From SB25 sp050180705 (GTDB taxonomy: Bacteria > Bacteroidota > Bacteroidia > Bacteroidales > Tenuifilaceae), in the NCBI GenBank assembly GCA_050180705.1, contig JBFXDX010000002.1, positions 372,001-436,000 of the forward strand: 64,000 nt of DNA, given 5' to 3'. The notes beneath the pieces are model-generated. The model did no database searches, was not told the origin of the DNA, and worked only from the letters and a program-made list of their open reading frames with translations. The position numbers and the translations under genes were made by a program. Shown in pieces: positions 41,557 to 51,009 of this stretch (positions within the stretch are counted from its first letter, which is position 1; each line of letters opens with the position of its first letter).

Positions 41557-43020
41557 TTACTGAGTAAAGAAGTAGTCGTTAAGTTCGTAAATATCCTCGG
41601 GCTTAAAGTTTGATTTTTCGTCAAAGTAGTCGTCAATAGTTTTTAGCAGTTCTTGGAACGATATGTAACCATCTGCATCGCTATCAACAATTCTGAATTT
41701 ATTGGGAATAACGCCAGGTGTAAATGTTCTGGTTGGTGTCCATATGTTCACTAATGGTATAAGCCTAATTTCTTTGCGTGATGTTGCTTTAACGTTGCTG
41801 AACATTTCAGATAAGGCATTATCGGTAAGCTGTGCTCCTTGATCATCGACTGTAGCACCCTCTGGAGTGTTGGGTTCAACATCCATGTAATCATAAACTC
41901 CATCGTTATCAGTATCGTAAGGACAACCATTCGAGGAATCAACTTCTACGCCGGGAGGCGTGTCTGGACATAAATCAATACGATCAAGAACTTGATCGTC
42001 ATCTTGATCTGTGAAGAATACTGCATAATCAAATTCCCCTGCTTCGGCAAACAGTCGTTCAACTAGTAATGCATTTGGATCGGAGAATAGATCGAGATTT
42101 ATGGTAAAGTACGTGAAGGTAAATATATCGTTATAGTTGTTTTTTACAGGGTAATTCATCTTTTTTGCGATTTTATCGCTATAGTTGTCAATCATGTCCG
42201 TGAAGGCATAGTTTACGGAAGTTCCAACTCTGAATGAAACTCTATCCGATAGGTAAAAATCGAACCCAAAATCAAATGGTATTGTGAATGTCCGTTGACT
42301 AAAAGATCCTTCCTCGAAGAGGTCTGCGCTTGAAAGGTCTGTTTCGTAATTACTATCGAAATGCTTTATTTGTGCACGCCAAGCATCTGGCCCATCTTGA
42401 CTAAAATCGCGCATAGTACCATCGGACCAGAAATAGTAGTAGTTTAAAGGATTATCGCTGTTAGATATTTTAAGATTTCCTTTAGGGCTGTAAAACATCG
42501 TGGATAATCCGACCGCAACGAAAGGCCTAAAACGTTTTGCCTTACCTATAAGGTGTCCAAAGTCGTACTCCAAACTTACTCCAATCTGAAACGCCTCTGT
42601 TTTAAATGAAGAGTTAGGGTATATTGGATTATTGTATTCATCTTCTGGAAGCGGCTGTAGTTGCATTTGTCTGGATAAATTAAAGTCATGTCCGCTTAAT
42701 TTACCATAAATGGCAAATAGGTTAACTTTAAAGTTTCTTTTTTTACCAATAAGTGCCGATCCATTTATTTTGAAACCAAAATTACCATCAATTGGAGAGT
42801 TAACCCTATTTTGAACATCGCCATAAAAACTCATAATACCAGGTCCAATAGAAATAACTGGTTTTTTCACAGGGTCGATTACCTCTACAACAGTATCAAG
42901 GATGCTTGTATAGTACTCTTCATCGTTTTGCGCTAAACTTTTCTTGCTAGGCAAGAGTAGTATTATAACTAGTATGACTAGACAAAGGGCTGACCAATAT
43001 TTGCGAAACGAATATGCCAT
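41557..43020 (-). CDS. Outer-membrane protein with TSP3-like calcium repeats and a C-terminal EF-hand
   Basis: 487 residues. Signal peptide about 1-30 (ends SLAQND). A beta-barrel-like domain occupies about 45-330, with aromatic strands such as FEAFQIGVSLEYDFG-like KTEAFQIGVSLEYDF and VSFRVGTSVNYAFTDM. Then thrombospondin type 3-like Asp-rich repeats (about 338-395: DQDDDQVLDRIDLCPDTPPG and YDTDNDGVYDYMDVEP). The end has a canonical EF-hand loop, DSDADGYISFQE (about 445-458). Unlike OmpA-type Bacteroidota proteins there is no peptidoglycan-binding domain after the repeats. It shares an operon with the SPOR-domain protein (16-base gap). Calcium binding is predicted; function is unknown. Confidence 0.8.
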   Translation of the reverse strand: MAYSFRKYWSALCLVILVIILLLPSKKSLAQNDEEYYTSILDTVVEVIDPVKKPVISIGPGIMSFYGDVQNRVNSPIDGNFGFKINGSALIGKKRNFKVNLFAIYGKLSGHDFNLSRQMQLQPLPEDEYNNPIYPNSSFKTEAFQIGVSLEYDFGHLIGKAKRFRPFVAVGLSTMFYSPKGNLKISNSDNPLNYYYFWSDGTMRDFSQDGPDAWRAQIKHFDSNYETDLSSADLFEEGSFSQRTFTIPFDFGFDFYLSDRVSFRVGTSVNYAFTDMIDNYSDKIAKKMNYPVKNNYNDIFTFTYFTINLDLFSDPNALLVERLFAEAGEFDYAVFFTDQDDDQVLDRIDLCPDTPPGVEVDSSNGCPYDTDNDGVYDYMDVEPNTPEGATVDDQGAQLTDNALSEMFSNVKATSRKEIRLIPLVNIWTPTRTFTPGVIPNKFRIVDSDADGYISFQELLKTIDDYFDEKSNFKPEDIYELNDYFFTQ

Positions 43021-43036
43021 TTTTATTGGATCTGGA

Positions 43037-44407
43037 TTATCGGTACCATTGCTGGTTGGTTATCATTAATGCTTCCTGAACGGTAATTCGTTTGCCGTTG
43101 TTGTATGCCGCTACAAATGCATCGTTAACTTTTGTAGTGTTCCAAGTCATCATTCTAAAATCTCGGGCTTCTTTATATTCATTGAACGAACCAATAGAAT
43201 ACTTATACCATCCTTCGTGTTTCTCGGTTCTTACTTCGTGCGATATTTTATAGCGTAAGAAATATTTTTTTATGTTGATTGGTCTATGACCTGCAGCTAC
43301 CTGAACTCGATAGTAAACTCCTTTTTCGGGTTCGAGCATGTATGGAAGCATGTTGGGTTCGCTTTTAACTGTTTTCTTAGGCCTGTCTTTTATTTCTTGG
43401 TAACTAATTGGAACATTAACACCTCCATCGGCATCAACTTGGGTAAAACTTGAACTTAAAGTTTGTCCTTCGGGGAAAACCGTTGAAGATATAGTTGATG
43501 CTAAAATTCCGTCAAGATTCTTTGGGTCAAGGTTGCTTAGGTCAATGTCTTTCTGAATAATATCAATAACCCTAGTTGCCTCATTGACTATGTAGGAGAA
43601 TTTTCCCAATATTTTTACCGTAACATCGCCTTTTCCGTCAGTGGGTATCAATCTGTATGATACTACGAATTTAGGATCGGGAGGCAGATTCATCCAAAGG
43701 AACTTGACCTTTTGATCTTTAAACGTAAATATAGCATCCTTTGCATCTATTGCTTCGGCATTAAATCCAGCAGGTATATCTTCCTCTATCTTGGCAAATT
43801 TCTCGGTATTAGCCTTGTTTACAAGTAATCGAACCATTAAATCATTCGCTTCGCCTGTTGGCATAGGGGTTTGTCTTATGCAGCGAACATTACTAGCCAA
43901 TAGTGAAAGTGGCGCTTGAATAGGAAGAATATTTTGGAACTCGTGAATATCGACAATTAAGTTAGGATCTATTCTGGATGAAGGATTGATTGTAATTATA
44001 CTTGATTCGGCATCTGTAGATTTACGTTCATTGTTGACAATGTACGAAAAATTTCCCTTTAGGTTGAATTCTCCTTTTAGCCTTTCATCAACTTTTACTC
44101 TATAGGTAAATTTAATCTCCTTGTCGCTAGGTATTTGTAGCCAAATGAATTTTACTTTTTGATCTTCAAAAGAAAAATCGCCAAACGAAGATTCTACCAG
44201 TTGCGCAGTTAACCCTAAAGGTAGTTGCTGTTGATAACGAGCAAAGCCATTTAGATCACCTTTTTTTAATACAACCTCAATGTCGAATTCTGAACCTGCA
44301 CTAATTGTGTTCGGCGTACTCATGGTTAAAACAACATCACTCCCCATGAAAATATTCATAAGTGTAATTCCAACCATGTTAAAAAGTACAAATAGTAACC
44401 TTAGCAT
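43037..44407 (-). CDS. Secreted protein with two beta domains and a SPOR-like C-terminus
   Basis: 456 residues with an N-terminal hydrophobic segment (MLRLLFVLFNMVGITLMNIF). Two similar beta domains (about 28-135 and 160-275) share the patterns LPLGLTAQLVE ... FEDQKVKFIWLQIP and IPAGFNAEAID ... FKDQKVKFLWMNLP, so the unit is duplicated. The C-terminus (about 355-440) reads YYRVQVAAGHRPINIKKYF ... GWYKYSIGSFNEYKEARDF, a SPOR-like domain that would bind septal or denuded peptidoglycan. The gene is in tandem with the calcium-motif outer-membrane protein. It may anchor or guide that protein to the wall. Function unproven. Confidence 0.75.
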   Translation of the reverse strand: MLRLLFVLFNMVGITLMNIFMGSDVVLTMSTPNTISAGSEFDIEVVLKKGDLNGFARYQQQLPLGLTAQLVESSFGDFSFEDQKVKFIWLQIPSDKEIKFTYRVKVDERLKGEFNLKGNFSYIVNNERKSTDAESSIITINPSSRIDPNLIVDIHEFQNILPIQAPLSLLASNVRCIRQTPMPTGEANDLMVRLLVNKANTEKFAKIEEDIPAGFNAEAIDAKDAIFTFKDQKVKFLWMNLPPDPKFVVSYRLIPTDGKGDVTVKILGKFSYIVNEATRVIDIIQKDIDLSNLDPKNLDGILASTISSTVFPEGQTLSSSFTQVDADGGVNVPISYQEIKDRPKKTVKSEPNMLPYMLEPEKGVYYRVQVAAGHRPINIKKYFLRYKISHEVRTEKHEGWYKYSIGSFNEYKEARDFRMMTWNTTKVNDAFVAAYNNGKRITVQEALMITNQQWYR

Positions 44408-44559
44408 TTCGGCCTAAGTTGTTGGTTTAGGTTCAATTTAGGTTTAATTAAGTACAATTATAGTAAATTATTGCAATAATTAGTACAGAATTGGCCTAAA
44501 ATATTGGAGTTTGTGGTGATTGATTTTGAAATTATATCAACATAAAATACATAAAGTCC

Positions 44560-44591
44560 AAATTATCAACAATATACAATGTTGATAATTT
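44560..44591 (-). terminator. 12-base-pair hairpin downstream of the nucleoside kinase gene
   Basis: AAATTATCAACA (44560-44571) and TGTTGATAATTT (44580-44591) pair perfectly around an eight-base loop, 10 bases past the kinase stop. No strong T run follows, so it is a weak terminator or an mRNA-stabilising stem. Confidence 0.55.
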
Positions 44592-44601
44592 GATGGTGTT
44601 T

Positions 44602-46272
44602 CTACTTGTAGGAGAACGTACTGCCTCCCAGAAATTCTCTAATAATTGATGTTGGTGGCACTTCTTTATCGGAAATAGGTGTGAAATAACTTAAGAATTT
44701 AAGTAAACGCATGGCTTCGTCGTATTCAGGTTTGTTCGATGGAACTTCTTGCAAAATTGGTTCGGCAAAACTTTTAAGTATTCCGAATTCAAGAAGCAAG
44801 GCTGAGTTAAACATCTCATCGGCTTCTTCCTGGAATGGGAATATGTTTTTGTCTTCGCCACGCCGAACGCTTTCCCAACGGCTAATTGTATCGCAAGCGC
44901 TATATCCTCGGTATCGGAAATCTCTAACAATTCTTCGAATTAGCCTGTTGTCTGTTGTTGGAATTCTGCTGATGCCATCAATTGAAAGTGATGTAAGTGC
45001 AGAAACGTATACTTTGAATTTCTTGTCGTTAGGAATTAGCGGTGTAAGTTTGGGGTTTAACGCATGAATACCCTCTATTACAATAATTCCATTGTTGTCT
45101 ATTTTGAGCTTTGTATTGTCGTAATATCTCTTTCCTTGCTCAAACGAAAACTTGGGAAGTTCAATCTCCTTTCCATCAAGCAAATTCACTAAATCATTGT
45201 TGAATGATTTAATGTCTAGCGCTTCAAGGGCTTCGAAGTCGAATTCTCCGTTTTCATCCTTTGGAGTATCTTCTCTGTTAACGAAGTAATTATCGAGAGA
45301 TATGGTGTAGGGTTTTAGTCCGTTAACTTTCAGATGAACTGCAAGCCTTTTGGCGAAGGTTGTTTTGCCAGAAGATGATGGCCCAGATATTAGTATGATT
45401 TTCGGTTTGTTAACCGATGTGTAAATCTTATCGGCAATGTAGGCAACTTTCTTTTCGTGAAGCGCTTCGGAAATTTTAATGAGTTCGCTTGAGTCCCCTT
45501 TCTTAACTTCTTCGTTAATTGCAGCAACGCTTTCTACTCCTAGAATTTCTACCCAATTCTTGTACTCTTGGAAAATGTCAAACATTTTATTTTGAAGCAC
45601 AAGGTCTTCAACTTCTTCGGGGTGAAACCGTTTAGGAATGCGAAGGAGCATTCCGTTGTAGTATTTTACAAGGTCGAATACCTTTAGATAGCCAGTTGAA
45701 GGAACTAAACTTCCGAAAAAATAGTCGGAGATATCGCTCAAATAGTAAACCGAGGTGTATAGTTTTGGTCTTGTAATAAATAGTTTTGCTTTATCGTAAT
45801 AGCCCGATTCTTGAAAAATCGAAACAGCATCGCTTGTTAAAACCTTATCGCGTCTAAACGGAAGGTCGGCTGCAACAATCTCGCGCATTCTATCGCAGAT
45901 GTTAAATATTAATGGTAGTTCAAGCGATTGGTGGCATCCATCTATCTCGCAATAAAATCCTTTGGAGACAGAGTGCTCAATTTTAACTTTAGAGTTAGGA
46001 AGTATATCTCTAACAGCCTTTTGGAGTACGAAGAATAGCGAACGTTGGTACATGCGCATCCCAGCTTGATGGGTTATGTCAATGAATCGAATGGTTTTTG
46101 GCGAGAATATTTCGTAATCGAGTTCTTTTATTTGGTTGTTAACCATGGCACCAAGTATTTGGTGCTTAAGTTTAATATTGAATACCCGGGCAATGTCGTG
46201 AAGCGATAATCCTGGAGTGATGTGTACCTTTTGATTTGTATTTTCGATGACGATCTCAACTTCTTTTCTCAT
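44602..46272 (-). CDS. TGS-domain nucleoside (uridine) kinase family protein
   Basis: 556 residues. The N-terminus (about 1-65) is a TGS-like domain (VHITPGLSLHDIARVF) followed by a threonyl-tRNA-synthetase second-additional-like region (about 70-240; the HQAGMRMYQRSLFFVLQKA type). The C-terminal kinase has a P-loop, SGPSSSGKTTFAKRLA (about 293-308), and uridine-kinase motifs SLDNYFVNREDTPKDENGEF and IIVIEGIHALNP. Bacteroidota and Firmicutes have such fusions annotated as nucleoside kinase. The TGS/SAD region suggests a link to RNA or to a regulatory nucleotide. It is a separate gene from udk at 57 kb. Confidence 0.88.
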   Translation of the reverse strand: MRKEVEIVIENTNQKVHITPGLSLHDIARVFNIKLKHQILGAMVNNQIKELDYEIFSPKTIRFIDITHQAGMRMYQRSLFFVLQKAVRDILPNSKVKIEHSVSKGFYCEIDGCHQSLELPLIFNICDRMREIVAADLPFRRDKVLTSDAVSIFQESGYYDKAKLFITRPKLYTSVYYLSDISDYFFGSLVPSTGYLKVFDLVKYYNGMLLRIPKRFHPEEVEDLVLQNKMFDIFQEYKNWVEILGVESVAAINEEVKKGDSSELIKISEALHEKKVAYIADKIYTSVNKPKIILISGPSSSGKTTFAKRLAVHLKVNGLKPYTISLDNYFVNREDTPKDENGEFDFEALEALDIKSFNNDLVNLLDGKEIELPKFSFEQGKRYYDNTKLKIDNNGIIVIEGIHALNPKLTPLIPNDKKFKVYVSALTSLSIDGISRIPTTDNRLIRRIVRDFRYRGYSACDTISRWESVRRGEDKNIFPFQEEADEMFNSALLLEFGILKSFAEPILQEVPSNKPEYDEAMRLLKFLSYFTPISDKEVPPTSIIREFLGGSTFSYK

Positions 46273-46328
46273 ATCTGAAATTTTACAATAAAAGTAACAA
46301 AAAAAGTAATACTGATAAGCGTAGAGAA

Positions 46329-47150
46329 CTATTTGCAGATAACTACATTGTCGATAAATAGCATTTTATGAGGATATCTTTTTAATGATTCGGAAGAGTT
46401 TATTAGATTTTTTAGTATTTCAGTACTTCCGCTAGAATAAAAGTTGATTGCCGGATTTGAATGGCAATTGTTATTCAAATTGTTTTGTTCTAATATAGAT
46501 TGGGTTTGCTTTGCGACAGCGGGAGCCGGGTCGATAATGTTAATTCCGTTAGGCAATATTTTTTCCAGAATGGGTTTTAGAAATGGATAATGGGTACATC
46601 CTAAAACTAGATGATCGATGTTACAATCAATCATAGGATCGACATATTTCTTTAGTAAAGTCTCGGTTTCGATCGATTGGGCTTTTCCCGATTCAACTAA
46701 TTCAACCAGTCCATCGCCTATTTGGTAGCATACGTTAACGTCCGATGCATATTTTTTACTGGTTTCAATGTAAAGTCGGCCTTTAAATGTTCCTGCAGTA
46801 GCAAGAACCCCAATGCTTTTGGTTTTTGTACTAAGCGATGCTGGCTTTATTGCCGGTTCCATTCCAATAAAGGGAATCTCGAAGGTGTTTCTTAAATGAT
46901 CGATTGCAGCAGCTGTTGCTGTGTTGCAGGCTACTACTATTAATTTGCAATTTTTCTCAAGGAGAAATTTAGTAATACAATTTGCTAGCTCTATTACTTT
47001 CTGAGGCGATTTAGGACCATATGGGCAATTTGCAGAGTCGGCAAAATATAGAAATGTTTCATGAGGTAGTGTTTGCACTAATTCTGAAAGAACTGATAAT
47101 CCTCCAGCCCCAGAATCAAAAACACCGATAGGATTGCAATTGGCATTCAT
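46329..47150 (-). CDS. murI: Glutamate racemase
   Basis: 273 residues. Both catalytic Cys regions are present: VVACNTATAAAID (about 80) and LVLGCTHYPFL (about 190), with GVFDSGAGGLSVL at the N-terminus and FADSANCPYG. The enzyme makes D-glutamate for peptidoglycan. It is the last gene of the minus-strand block containing bamA and the ompH genes, an order conserved in Bacteroidales. A terminator at 47183-47221 separates it from ompH, so it may have its own promoter. Confidence 0.96.
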   Translation of the reverse strand: MNANCNPIGVFDSGAGGLSVLSELVQTLPHETFLYFADSANCPYGPKSPQKVIELANCITKFLLEKNCKLIVVACNTATAAAIDHLRNTFEIPFIGMEPAIKPASLSTKTKSIGVLATAGTFKGRLYIETSKKYASDVNVCYQIGDGLVELVESGKAQSIETETLLKKYVDPMIDCNIDHLVLGCTHYPFLKPILEKILPNGINIIDPAPAVAKQTQSILEQNNLNNNCHSNPAINFYSSGSTEILKNLINSSESLKRYPHKMLFIDNVVICK

Positions 47151-47182
47151 TTCGAAAAAAATTAGAATCCTAGAAATATAAA

Positions 47183-47221
47183 TAAAAAAGGGGAAGTACT
47201 GATAATTCAGCCAGCCCCTTT
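47183..47221 (-). terminator. Terminator of the bamA-ompH operon
   Basis: AAAGGGG (47187-47193) pairs with CCCCTTT (47215-47221), with an inner CTGATAATTCAG stem in the loop. On the minus strand it is followed by TTTTTATTTATA. It lies 20 bases past the second ompH stop. Confidence 0.75.
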
Positions 47222-47240
47222 ATGTTTTTATTCGTTAAAA

Positions 47241-47762
47241 TTACTTGGTAATGCCTAACTCTTTTTTTACCAAAGGCATTAAGTCTGTACTTTGTTCCGA
47301 GTAATAAAGCAATGTTCCACCGCTAAGGTCGAAAACATAAGTGAATCCATTGGCTTTAGCTACTTTTTTTACAGCTGCGTCAGCTTTTTCAATAATAGGC
47401 TTCATTGTTTCAGATTGCATCCTTTGATAGTCTTGTTCTGCAGTTTGTTGGAACTCTTGAGCTCTTTGCTGCATTTCCTGTAATTCTTTTTCCTTCATCT
47501 CTCGGATTGCATCTGAATAAGTGCTACGTTTCTGAATATAATCCTGATATTTTTTGTTGAATTCAACTTGGAGTTCTTCGATTTGTTCTTGTAGTGATTG
47601 TGTATATTTTTTCAACTTAACTTCTGCGCTATCTCTATCTGGCATTGCACTTAAAAGTTCTTGGCTATTTATATGTCCAAACTTGAAATTTTGTGCATTG
47701 GCATTCATGCTTGCAACAGAAATGATTGCTCCAACAAAAAATAAAGTTAATAAGTGTTTCAT
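47241..47762 (-). CDS. OmpH/Skp family periplasmic chaperone (second copy)
   Basis: 173 residues. Signal peptide MKHLLTLFFVGAIISVASMNANAQ. The body is FKFGHINSQELLSAMPDRD, then a long charged coiled-coil (about 45-125; LKKYTQSLQEQIEELQVEF), then a C-terminal beta segment (FTYVFDLSGGTLLYY). This is the tentacle-and-body fold of Skp, which escorts outer-membrane proteins to BamA. It is 50 bases downstream of the first ompH. Confidence 0.92.
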   Translation of the reverse strand: MKHLLTLFFVGAIISVASMNANAQNFKFGHINSQELLSAMPDRDSAEVKLKKYTQSLQEQIEELQVEFNKKYQDYIQKRSTYSDAIREMKEKELQEMQQRAQEFQQTAEQDYQRMQSETMKPIIEKADAAVKKVAKANGFTYVFDLSGGTLLYYSEQSTDLMPLVKKELGITK

Positions 47763-47812
47763 AATCTATTTAGTTTATTAGTTTTTAGTTTATTAACAAA
47801 TTTAGTAATTAA

Positions 47813-48322
47813 TTATTTATACCCAAGTTTTTGGAGTACTTCATCGCTTTTGTCGTGGCGAGGATTGGTGTAGAGCATGTTTGGAGATGCTGCAGAATCG
47901 AAAATTACAGCATATCCTCCCTCTACCGCTATTTCTTTGACCGTGTTGAATACTTGGTCTTGGATTGGTTTTACCAATTCCTCTCTTTTTTTGAATAGCA
48001 TTCCATCACGACCGAAATATTTCATCTGCAATTCTTTGGTTTCTCTTTCTTTTGCAATGATTTCATCCTCTCGTTTTTTCTTCATTTCCTCGGTAAGAAG
48101 AACTTTCTCGGTTTGGTATTCCTTGTACATTTTATCAATATCGGCATATCGTTCTTCTATTTCCTTTTGATATTGTTCAGAAAGTTTATCGATTTGTTCT
48201 TGAGCCGCCTTATAGGATGGAATTTTTTTTAAAATATAATCCGTATCTACAAATGCAAATTTTTGAGCCCAAAGATTAATTCCTAAAAAAAGGATAACTA
48301 TTGTTAATGCAATTTTTTTCAT
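47813..48322 (-). CDS. OmpH/Skp family periplasmic chaperone (first copy)
   Basis: 169 residues. Signal peptide MKKIALTIVILFLGINLWAQ, then FAFVDTDYILKKIPSYKAAQ, a long coiled-coil (about 45-115) and an ending YAVIFDSAASPNMLYTNP. It is a Skp-type chaperone directly after bamA. Tandem ompH genes after bamA are typical of Bacteroidota; the two copies differ clearly and are not recent duplicates. Confidence 0.92.
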   Translation of the reverse strand: MKKIALTIVILFLGINLWAQKFAFVDTDYILKKIPSYKAAQEQIDKLSEQYQKEIEERYADIDKMYKEYQTEKVLLTEEMKKKREDEIIAKERETKELQMKYFGRDGMLFKKREELVKPIQDQVFNTVKEIAVEGGYAVIFDSAASPNMLYTNPRHDKSDEVLQKLGYK

Positions 48323-48401
48323 AGTTTTAAAATTGTTGTTTAGGTATTAACTGCAATTAGTTTGCCAAGTTACAAATTTTCGATTAAATGGTTATTTGTA
48401 T

Positions 48402-50867
48402 TTAAAAAGGCATGCCAATTACAAAGTGGAATTGCCCCTTGTGTGCATTTGGTCTTCCATCTATTTTGTCAAAACCATACCCCCAATCAATACCTAGCAT
48501 TCCTAACATGGGAAGAAACATTCTTGCTCCAACACCCGCAGAACGATGAACATTAAATGGGTTAAATTCATTGGCATCGCGCCATGCATTACCTGCTTCT
48601 GCAAATGTTAATAAGTAGATTGCCGCTTGAGGCTTTAGGCTTATGGGGTATCTTAATTCAACAGAATATTTATCGTAAATGTGCCCCACTCCAATGCCAT
48701 TGTCATCATAAGGGGTTAAAGAACTATTGTTGTAACCTCTAAGTCCAATTGTTTCTTTTCCGTATAGATTGTATCCTGACATTCCATCACCTCCAACGTC
48801 AAAACCTTCAAATGGAGAATAACCAACCTCTTCATTGTAGTATCCTAAATAACCTAGTTGGAAGTTTGTATATAAAACAAGATTGTCAATTAGCGATAAG
48901 TACCATTGAATACGTCCTGTCCATTTGTGATATTCTATCCATTTATATTTCTCTGTAGTAGTCATGGATTTATAGTTTTTCCCATTAAGTAAAGAGTATG
49001 GTGGGGTGACTTGCAATGCAAGGGAAAAGTTTGATCCTCTCCTAGGATATATTAACTGGTCTGTAGAGTTTCTAGCGAGAGTAGTTTTAAAACTAAGATT
49101 GTTTGATTGTCCTGAACTAAATATAAAATAGCCAGTCCAGTTTTTTAAATAGTAATTTTGGTAACTTACTTCATTTTGAATAGTAAAATAATCATCGGGC
49201 CATTTTAACCTTGTTCCAATTCCTACAGATACTCCTGTCACTTTAAAAAACTTATTACTAGTCTGGTAAAAGTATGAACTACCACTCTGAATTTGATGAT
49301 AAATTGAAAATGACAAGTTTGTAGGTTTGCTACCTCCTAGCCAAGGTTCTGAAAATGACAAACTAAATGATTTGTAGTATGTTCCATTAGTTGATGCTCG
49401 TAATGTAAGCGATTGACTATCTCCCGAAGGAACTGGTCGCCATGCATGTTTTTCAAATACTCTTCGTATAGAGAAATTCGAGAACTTAATACCCACAGTT
49501 CCTACAAACATGTTGTTTCCCCAACCTCCCGATAACTCAAGTTGATCGTTGGCTTTCTCTTCAAGAATATATTTTAAGTCAACTGTTTTGTCAATAGGAT
49601 TGGGTATGGGTTTTACATCAAGTTTTTCTGGGTCAAAGTGTCCCATTTGCCCTAGTTCTCGGATAGTTCTAGTTATGTCTGATTTGCTAAAAAGATACCC
49701 CGGCTTAGACCAAATTTCTCGTCTGATTACATGTTCGTTTGTTTTTGTATTCCCAGTAATAAAAACTCTATTTATTGTAGCTTGGTCTCCTTCGTAAATT
49801 CTCATTTCTAGGTCAATGGAATCATTTTGAATTTGTGCTTCGACAGGTTCTAACTGGAAAAAAAGGTATCCATCATCCATGTATATTGTTGTCACAGAGT
49901 TGTCTTCGGTAAAGAGTCGTTTGTCCAGTAATGATTTGTCGTATATGTCTCCTTTCTTCATTCCTAGAATATTGGAAAGAGCATCTGCTGGAAGTTTAGT
50001 GTTGCCTATCCATCGTATATTTCTTATGTGGTATTGAGGCCCTTCGGTTAAGAAGAACTTTATGCCGATACGTTTATTGCTAATCCTATAGATCGAATCT
50101 CGGAGTATTTTAGAATCTCTATATCCGTGTTCGTTGTAAAAGGTAATTAGATTATCTTTACTTTCATCGTAATCCGCCTCAATAAATTTTGCTGATTTAA
50201 ATATATTAAAGTCTCTTTTGTGGATTTTTTTAAGCGTTCTTCGTAATTTACGATCACTGTATGCTATGTTTCCATCAAAGTCGATTGCTCCAATTTTGAC
50301 TTTGCCATTTTTCTTTATGTCAAAAGTTAATTTAACACCATTTCCCATTACAGTATCGTTTTCCTGAATCGCGTCAACTGCAACATTTAGGAAGCCTTTA
50401 GCCATGTAATGTTTTTTAATAATTAAAATGCTGTTTTCTAAAATGCTTTCGGTGATTTGTCCTCCAGCGCGTAACTTAATTTTCTCTTTTAGATCATCAA
50501 CTTCACCTTTGCGAATACCCTTAAATGTATACGATGATATGCGTGGTTGTTCTTGCAGGAAAATGTCGAGATAGATATCTGAACCGTCAATTTTTGTTGC
50601 CGTAATTTTCACATCGGAGAAAAGTCCTTGGTTCCATAATTTTTTTATGGCATTGGTGACTGCATCTCCAGGCACAAGGATTGAATCTCCAACACTAATT
50701 CCTGAGACTGATATTAAAACCCCTGAGTCCAAAAATTTAAGACCAGAAACATTAATCTCTTTTATGTTGTATTTTTTTGGTGATTCGTAGTTGAAAATAT
50801 CGTCTTGCGCTGTAGCAGCAAAACTTGCCGCAATAAATAAAAATGCTAATAATCTCAATTTTGACAT
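48402..50867 (-). CDS. bamA: Outer-membrane protein assembly factor BamA
   Basis: 821 residues. Signal peptide 1-20 (ends FAATAQ). Five POTRA domains occupy about 28-430 (YNIKEINVSGLKFLD, YTFKGIRKGEVDDLK, KIGAIDFDGNIAYSD, YHIRNIRWIGNTKLPA, ATINRVFITGNTKTNE). The 16-strand barrel follows, with the conserved loop-6 motif in IGLRGYNN (about 745) and a C-terminal aromatic (FHFVIGMPF). BamA inserts beta-barrel proteins into the outer membrane. It is preceded by uppS and an inverted repeat (50907-50948), and followed by two Skp-type chaperone genes. Confidence 0.96.
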   Translation of the reverse strand: MSKLRLLAFLFIAASFAATAQDDIFNYESPKKYNIKEINVSGLKFLDSGVLISVSGISVGDSILVPGDAVTNAIKKLWNQGLFSDVKITATKIDGSDIYLDIFLQEQPRISSYTFKGIRKGEVDDLKEKIKLRAGGQITESILENSILIIKKHYMAKGFLNVAVDAIQENDTVMGNGVKLTFDIKKNGKVKIGAIDFDGNIAYSDRKLRRTLKKIHKRDFNIFKSAKFIEADYDESKDNLITFYNEHGYRDSKILRDSIYRISNKRIGIKFFLTEGPQYHIRNIRWIGNTKLPADALSNILGMKKGDIYDKSLLDKRLFTEDNSVTTIYMDDGYLFFQLEPVEAQIQNDSIDLEMRIYEGDQATINRVFITGNTKTNEHVIRREIWSKPGYLFSKSDITRTIRELGQMGHFDPEKLDVKPIPNPIDKTVDLKYILEEKANDQLELSGGWGNNMFVGTVGIKFSNFSIRRVFEKHAWRPVPSGDSQSLTLRASTNGTYYKSFSLSFSEPWLGGSKPTNLSFSIYHQIQSGSSYFYQTSNKFFKVTGVSVGIGTRLKWPDDYFTIQNEVSYQNYYLKNWTGYFIFSSGQSNNLSFKTTLARNSTDQLIYPRRGSNFSLALQVTPPYSLLNGKNYKSMTTTEKYKWIEYHKWTGRIQWYLSLIDNLVLYTNFQLGYLGYYNEEVGYSPFEGFDVGGDGMSGYNLYGKETIGLRGYNNSSLTPYDDNGIGVGHIYDKYSVELRYPISLKPQAAIYLLTFAEAGNAWRDANEFNPFNVHRSAGVGARMFLPMLGMLGIDWGYGFDKIDGRPNAHKGQFHFVIGMPF

Positions 50868-50906
50868 ATATGATATTTGTTGCTCATTAACAAGGCCGTA
50901 AAATTA

Positions 50907-50948
50907 ACATAATTTCTAAAGCATAAACATCAACCTTAGAAATTATGT
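50907..50948. promoter_or_regulatory. 13-base-pair perfect inverted repeat between uppS and bamA
   Basis: ACATAATTTCTAA (50907-50919) and TTAGAAATTATGT (50936-50948) with a 16-base loop. It lies in the 142-base gap between uppS stop and bamA start. It could be a partial terminator, a processing site that sets different levels of uppS and bamA mRNA, or an operator. Confidence 0.5.
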
Positions 50949-51009
50949 CAAAAACGGTCAAATATATATAAATGGGATTTCTGTAACAAGCTAAAGTTTA
51001 TGAAATCGA

